NCBI RefSeq assembly: GCF_016863335.1
Contig: NZ_BOOR01000010.1
Location: 62,001-126,000, forward strand
DNA from: Planotetraspora thailandica
Lineage (GTDB): Bacteria > Actinomycetota > Actinomycetes > Streptosporangiales > Streptosporangiaceae
Direction: 5' to 3'
Length of the DNA: 64,000 nucleotides
In this document: piece after piece, positions 60,856 through 64,000 of the stretch
How the letters are laid out: each line of letters starts with the position of its first letter
Numbering within the stretch: the first letter of the stretch is position 1
Position numbers and translations under genes: made by a program
Notes under the pieces: generated by a model
Told to the model about the DNA's origin: nothing
Seen by the model: the letters and a program-made list of their open reading frames with translations, nothing else
Databases searched by the model: none

Positions 60856-61881
60856 GTGACGTCAATTGAAGCCCTCCTCCAGGCGCAGCCCGATCCGCCA
60901 CCCAAACGACGGCGTTGGCGCAGAGTGCTGATCATCGCGACGCTCGTCGTGCTCGTGCCACTGGTGGCGGCCGTCGCCCTCGTCCTGCAGCGCCAGCACG
61001 TCTACGACTCCAACATCAAGCGTGTGCAGCAGGTCTTCCCCGAGGAGTCGACCCGGCCGGCCAAGGTGATCGGGGCCGCCCAGAACTGGCTGGTCATCGG
61101 CTCGGACCGGCGTCCGGGCGAGGGCGGATTCCAGCGGTCGGACACCATCATGATCGCCCACATACCTGCGGACAGGAAGCACGTCTACCTGATCGGCATC
61201 CCGCGCGACTCCTACGTCACGATCCCGGGCCACGGCAAGGACAAGATCAACGCCGCGTACGCCTACGGAGGCCCCAAGCTCCTCATCAAAACGGTTGAAA
61301 CACTAACAAAGGTACGAATCGACCATTTTGCCGCATTGGATTTCAACGGCTTCATCACGATGAGTAAGGCCCTGGGAGGCGTGGACGTCTACGTGGCACG
61401 CGACGTCTACGATTCCGCGAACAAAGTCACCTGGAAGCAGGGCACCGTTCACCTCGACGGCGAGCGGGCACTGCTTTTCGTACGGCAGCGCTACGGCCTT
61501 CCTGAAGGGGACTTCGACCGCATCAAGCGGCAGCAGGCGTTCCTCCAGGCCATGGCCAAGAAGGCGATCAGCAAGGGCACCCTCACCAACCCCTTCGCGC
61601 TCGACGAGTTCCTCCAGTCGCTGACCAAATCCATAACGGTTGATTCGGGCGTGAGCATCGGCACCCTTCGAGACCTGGCGCTCGAAATGCGCGACCTGCG
61701 GGGCGATGACATGTTGGCGACCACGATCCCCGTCGCGGGCACCGGAATGGTCAACGGCGCGAGCATCGTCCGGCTCGACACGAAGGAGGCCACGGCGCTC
61801 TCCACCGCCGTCCGGAACGACACTCTCGACGACTATTTCGCAGACCAGGGTGGCCTCAACGAAACGTCGCTCGTTCAATAG
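60856..61881 (+). CDS. LytR-CpsA-Psr (LCP) family glycopolymer transferase
   Basis: A 341-residue membrane-bound enzyme. A basic N-terminus (PPPKRRRWRR) and one helix at about residues 23-45 precede the extracellular LCP domain. Conserved parts are VIGSDRRPGEGGFQRSDTIM with the Asp and Arg residues of the pyrophosphate site, IGIPRDSYVTIPG, FNGFITMSKALGGVDVYV and ALLFVRQRYGLPEGDFDR. LCP proteins move the finished glycopolymer from its lipid carrier to peptidoglycan. GTG 60856 starts the cytoplasmic tail; the frame extends upstream but without domain character. It is divergent from the initiating transferase, which fits a shared pathway. Confidence 0.92.
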   Translation: MTSIEALLQAQPDPPPKRRRWRRVLIIATLVVLVPLVAAVALVLQRQHVYDSNIKRVQQVFPEESTRPAKVIGAAQNWLVIGSDRRPGEGGFQRSDTIMIAHIPADRKHVYLIGIPRDSYVTIPGHGKDKINAAYAYGGPKLLIKTVETLTKVRIDHFAALDFNGFITMSKALGGVDVYVARDVYDSANKVTWKQGTVHLDGERALLFVRQRYGLPEGDFDRIKRQQAFLQAMAKKAISKGTLTNPFALDEFLQSLTKSITVDSGVSIGTLRDLALEMRDLRGDDMLATTIPVAGTGMVNGASIVRLDTKEATALSTAVRNDTLDDYFADQGGLNETSLVQ

Positions 61882-61918
61882 CCGCTCAACGGGCCCAGAC
61901 CCGGACTAAATTCCAGAC

Positions 61919-62683
61919 ATGTCCGTACGCATCGACCGGCGCGGCCCGGTGACCACCGTGATCCTGCACAGGCCGGAGGTCCGCAACGCGGTCGACGGCC
62001 CCACGGCGGCGGCGCTGGCCGCCGCGTTCCGTGACTTCGAGGCCGACGCGTCCGCGTCCGTCGCGGTGTTGTGGGGGGACGGCGGCACGTTCTGCGCCGG
62101 TGCCGACCTCCACTCGCTCGGCACCGACCGCGGGAACCGGGTCGAGACCGAAGGCGACGGGCCCATGGGGCCGACGCGGATGCGCCTGACGAAGCCGGTC
62201 GTCGCCGCGGTCGAGGGATTCGCCGTCGCGGGAGGGCTCGAACTCGCCCTGTGGTGCGACCTGCGTGTCGCGGCCGACGACGCGACCTTCGGGGTGTTCT
62301 GCCGCCGGTGGGGCGTGCCGCTCATCGACGGTGGCACCGTACGGCTGCCGCGGCTCGTCGGCGCGGGCCGGGCGATGGACATGATCTTGACCGGCCGTGC
62401 CGTACCGGCGGGCGAGGCGCTGGAGATGGGCCTGGTCAACCGGGTGGTCCCGGCGGGAACGGCACGCGAGGCGGCGGAGGAACTCGCCGCCCTGATCGCG
62501 GCGCTCCCCCAGGCGTGCCTGCGCGGCGACCGGCTGTCGATGCTGGAGCAGGAGGGGCTGGGAGAGGACGAGGCCATGGCGGTCGAGTTCCGGCATGGCC
62601 TCTCGTCGCTGGAGGCGCTGCGGTCGGAAGGGTTCGAGGGGGTGGAACGCTTCCGCGCCGGAGCGGGCCGGCACGGCACCTGA
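61919..62683 (+). CDS. Enoyl-CoA hydratase/isomerase (crotonase) family protein
   Basis: A 254-residue crotonase-fold protein. The CoA and oxyanion-hole segments are FCAGADLHSLG and VEGFAVAGGLELALWCDLRV, where the Glu of GGLELA matches the first catalytic Glu of rat enoyl-CoA hydratase. The second Glu, normally in the FGxPE stretch, is replaced: the corresponding residues are FGVFCRRWGVPLIDGG. Loss of that base suggests an isomerase, hydrolase or other reaction rather than normal hydration. ATG 61919 starts the first strand. It follows the LCP gene by 37 bp but is not clearly part of the glycan pathway. Confidence 0.88.
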   Translation: MSVRIDRRGPVTTVILHRPEVRNAVDGPTAAALAAAFRDFEADASASVAVLWGDGGTFCAGADLHSLGTDRGNRVETEGDGPMGPTRMRLTKPVVAAVEGFAVAGGLELALWCDLRVAADDATFGVFCRRWGVPLIDGGTVRLPRLVGAGRAMDMILTGRAVPAGEALEMGLVNRVVPAGTAREAAEELAALIAALPQACLRGDRLSMLEQEGLGEDEAMAVEFRHGLSSLEALRSEGFEGVERFRAGAGRHGT

Positions 62684-62708
62684 CGTCGGGGCAGGCCTGA
62701 AGGATGGC

Positions 62709-63071
62709 TCAGTCGTATTCGAGGTCGGGTAACTGCGTCGGAGGATCAGGACTCCGCCATACGACGACATAGGCGTCGCCGGCGCTTTCCACGGCCGTGC
62801 TGAGCCGTTCGAGGTCGAAGTCGGGCAGATATCTCAGCCGCGCGAGGAAGCCGGCGTCGGTCGCCGACCGGGGGACGACGCAGCCCTCACCTTCGCGGTC
62901 GAGAAGGACGATGAGGACGTCGGGCCGGCCTTCGGCCGGTGCCAGGCCGCCGACCCGGACCTCCACGACGTCCTCCCATGCGAGGGCCTCGACGCTGCCG
63001 TCGGCGTAGTGGCGGGTGACGCCCTCTTCGGTGACGTAGACATAGGAATCCGGCACTGCGTTGCCGTGCAT
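62709..63071 (-). CDS. Small hypothetical protein, beta-rich
   Basis: A 120-residue protein I do not recognise. It has no signal peptide or membrane segment. Alternating hydrophobic strands (SYVYVTEEGVTRHY, WEDVVEVRVGG, VLIVLLDREGEGCVVP) followed by a helix (DFDLERLSTAVESA) suggest a PH-like or similar small beta fold. The C-terminus is Pro/acid-rich. ATG 63071 is the only ATG before the conserved-looking region. It is convergent with the crotonase gene (25-bp gap). Confidence 0.65.
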   Translation of the reverse strand: MHGNAVPDSYVYVTEEGVTRHYADGSVEALAWEDVVEVRVGGLAPAEGRPDVLIVLLDREGEGCVVPRSATDAGFLARLRYLPDFDLERLSTAVESAGDAYVVVWRSPDPPTQLPDLEYD

Positions 63072-63132
63072 GGCCGCGATTGTGACGACTTGAAGGCGTT
63101 CGGTGCAAGACCGATGCGCGACCCGACTCGGC

Positions 63133-63747
63133 TCAGGTTCGACGCCAGTGCAGATGCTCCCGGATCGCCCGCTTAGCCGCGTCCTGCGGCCCCTCCGCGA
63201 TGACGCGCAGCAATTCGCGGTGTTCGGTGACGAGCTCGTGCCGGTCCCCGTAGGCGTCGCGCAGCCGCACGAGGCCCAAGCGGGTCTCCGCGGCGAGCGA
63301 CCCGTACAGACGGTCGAGGCGCGGGCTGCCCACCGCGGCGATCAGCGCCTCGTGCAGCGCCATGTGCTCGGCGACGACCGCGGCCCACGGGGCGCCGGCG
63401 TCGAGCGCTCCCATCCGGTCGAGCGCGTGTTCGGCGCCGGGGACGCGGCGGCCGGCGAGAGCCCCGGCCATCAGCTCCTCCAGGGGCAGCCGCACGTACA
63501 TCAGGTCGGCGAGGTCGGCCGCGGTGACCTCGGGAACGTAGGCGCTGCGGTTGCGCTCGCGGCGCAGCAGCCCTTCGTGCACGAGTACGGCCAGGGCCTC
63601 GCGGACGGTGGGCCGGGCCACGCCGTACCGCGCGGACAGTTCCTGCTCGGGCAGCGCGGCCCCGGGGCCGATGTCGCCGGACAGCACGCGCTCGCGAAGC
63701 GCGGCGGCGAGCGCCTCGACGGTGGAGACGGGCCTGAGCGTGGTCAC
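63133..63747 (-). CDS. GntR family regulator (FCD domain)
   Basis: A 204-residue regulator. The winged helix includes LRERVLSGDIGPGAALPEQE and LSARYGVARPTVREALAVLV. The C-terminal FCD domain has MYVRLPLEELMAGALAGRRV, HMALHEALIAAVGSPRLDRL and a later LVTEHRELLRVI, where the Asp/His residues usual for metal binding are partly present (E and H). It likely responds to a small carboxylate. The GTG at 63747 overlaps the stop of the EamA gene (GTGA), so the two share a transcript. Confidence 0.92.
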   Translation of the reverse strand: MTTLRPVSTVEALAAALRERVLSGDIGPGAALPEQELSARYGVARPTVREALAVLVHEGLLRRERNRSAYVPEVTAADLADLMYVRLPLEELMAGALAGRRVPGAEHALDRMGALDAGAPWAAVVAEHMALHEALIAAVGSPRLDRLYGSLAAETRLGLVRLRDAYGDRHELVTEHRELLRVIAEGPQDAAKRAIREHLHWRRT

Positions 63748-64000
63748 GGACCCGAGCCTAGAGCCGCGGGCGACGGCTCGGAGGCGACGGCCCTGCCCGG
63801 AAGCACGGCGGGAAGCGCGACGACGACGAGGCTGAGCCCGAGCAGCGCGAGGCCGCCCCAGGAGATCGGCGACAGCTGCTCGCGCAGGACGACGAGGCCG
63901 AGCAGCGCCGCGACGGCGGGCTCGGCGAGCGCGAGGGTCGCGGCGGTCGCCACGGGCGTGGACCGCAGGCCCCTCCCATAAAGGAGGTAGGCGAGCGCCG
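63744..64000 (-). CDS. EamA/DMT transporter, C-terminal part (cut by window end)
   Basis: The last 85 codons of a membrane transporter read LAYLLYGRGLRSTPVATAAT, then LALAEPAVAALLGLVVLREQ and SPISWGGLALLGLSLVVVAL. These are the final helices of the second EamA repeat, with the conserved Glu-Pro and L-x-E. The N-terminal part lies beyond position 64000. It is co-transcribed with the GntR regulator, which probably controls it. Confidence 0.85.
   Translation of the reverse strand, partial: ALAYLLYGRGLRSTPVATAATLALAEPAVAALLGLVVLREQLSPISWGGLALLGLSLVVVALPAVLPGRAVASEPSPAALGSGP

Overview
The window is high-GC DNA (about 70 % G+C) with GTG/TTG starts, dense 4-base start/stop overlaps and near-universal G/C third positions. 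The gene families (KorAB, MmyB-type regulators, DUF4082 exoproteins, an 11-subunit-type nuo locus) point to a filamentous actinomycete, most plausibly a member of the Streptosporangiales. This assignment is an inference from gene content, because no rRNA gene is present.

Layout. 0.1-3.5 kb: a tRNA-Tyr gene with its terminator, a GNAT gene, yajQ, and a decayed integrated element. The element sits between two 23-bp direct repeats, one of which is the 3' end of yajQ. It holds a broken tyrosine recombinase, a STAS protein and a second integrase tail, and is followed by a methyltransferase. 3.6-10.5 kb: an XRE/MmyB regulator, a polar amino-acid ABC transporter, a divergent FUSC exporter/MarR pair, a flavin-binding-fold protein and HtpX. 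10.6-23.4 kb: complex I genes on the minus strand (nuoA-B-C-H, then nuoI-J-K-L-M-N). The two blocks are separated by a plus-strand cassette (ABC-2 exporter plus sensor kinase/response regulator). nuoD, nuoE, nuoF and nuoG are absent from the locus. 23.9-26.8 kb: korA-korB (2-oxoacid:ferredoxin oxidoreductase), divergent from nuoA. This pairing suggests a respiratory module fed by reduced ferredoxin.

27-62 kb: a large cell-surface polysaccharide locus. It starts with a metallo-beta-lactamase/Rieske fusion and a methyltransferase behind a possible 17-codon leader. A membrane-anchored DUF4082/beta-helix protein, an rfbC-type epimerase and a 1347-residue secreted protein with three DUF4082 modules follow. 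An eight-gene plus-strand operon (36.2-45.0 kb) encodes nucleotide-sugar enzymes, two glycosyltransferases, two DegT aminotransferases, a flippase and a NeuD-type acetyltransferase. Polymerase (Wzy-like) and chain-length (Wzz-like) genes come next, then a beta-helix lipoprotein, a propeller protein, a WbpD-like acetyltransferase and a GT2. An eight-gene minus-strand operon (60.5-51.9 kb) begins with the initiating sugar-phosphate transferase, continues with rfbA-rfbB-rfbD, and ends with an MFS protein, a GT2, an alpha/alpha-toroid-like protein and a WecG/TagA transferase. An LCP ligase gene diverges from it. Together these genes can make dTDP-rhamnose and probably N-acylated amino sugars, build a lipid-linked repeat, flip, polymerise and attach it to the wall, and place accessory proteins outside the cell.

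62-64 kb: a crotonase, a small hypothetical protein, a GntR/FCD regulator and the C-terminal part of an EamA transporter cut by the window edge.

The points most worth a second look are the tandem integrase remnants at yajQ, the split nuo locus without nuoD/EFG next to korAB, two perfect DnaA boxes at the split, the pentapeptide repeat tail on NuoI, and the unusual accessory proteins of the polysaccharide locus.
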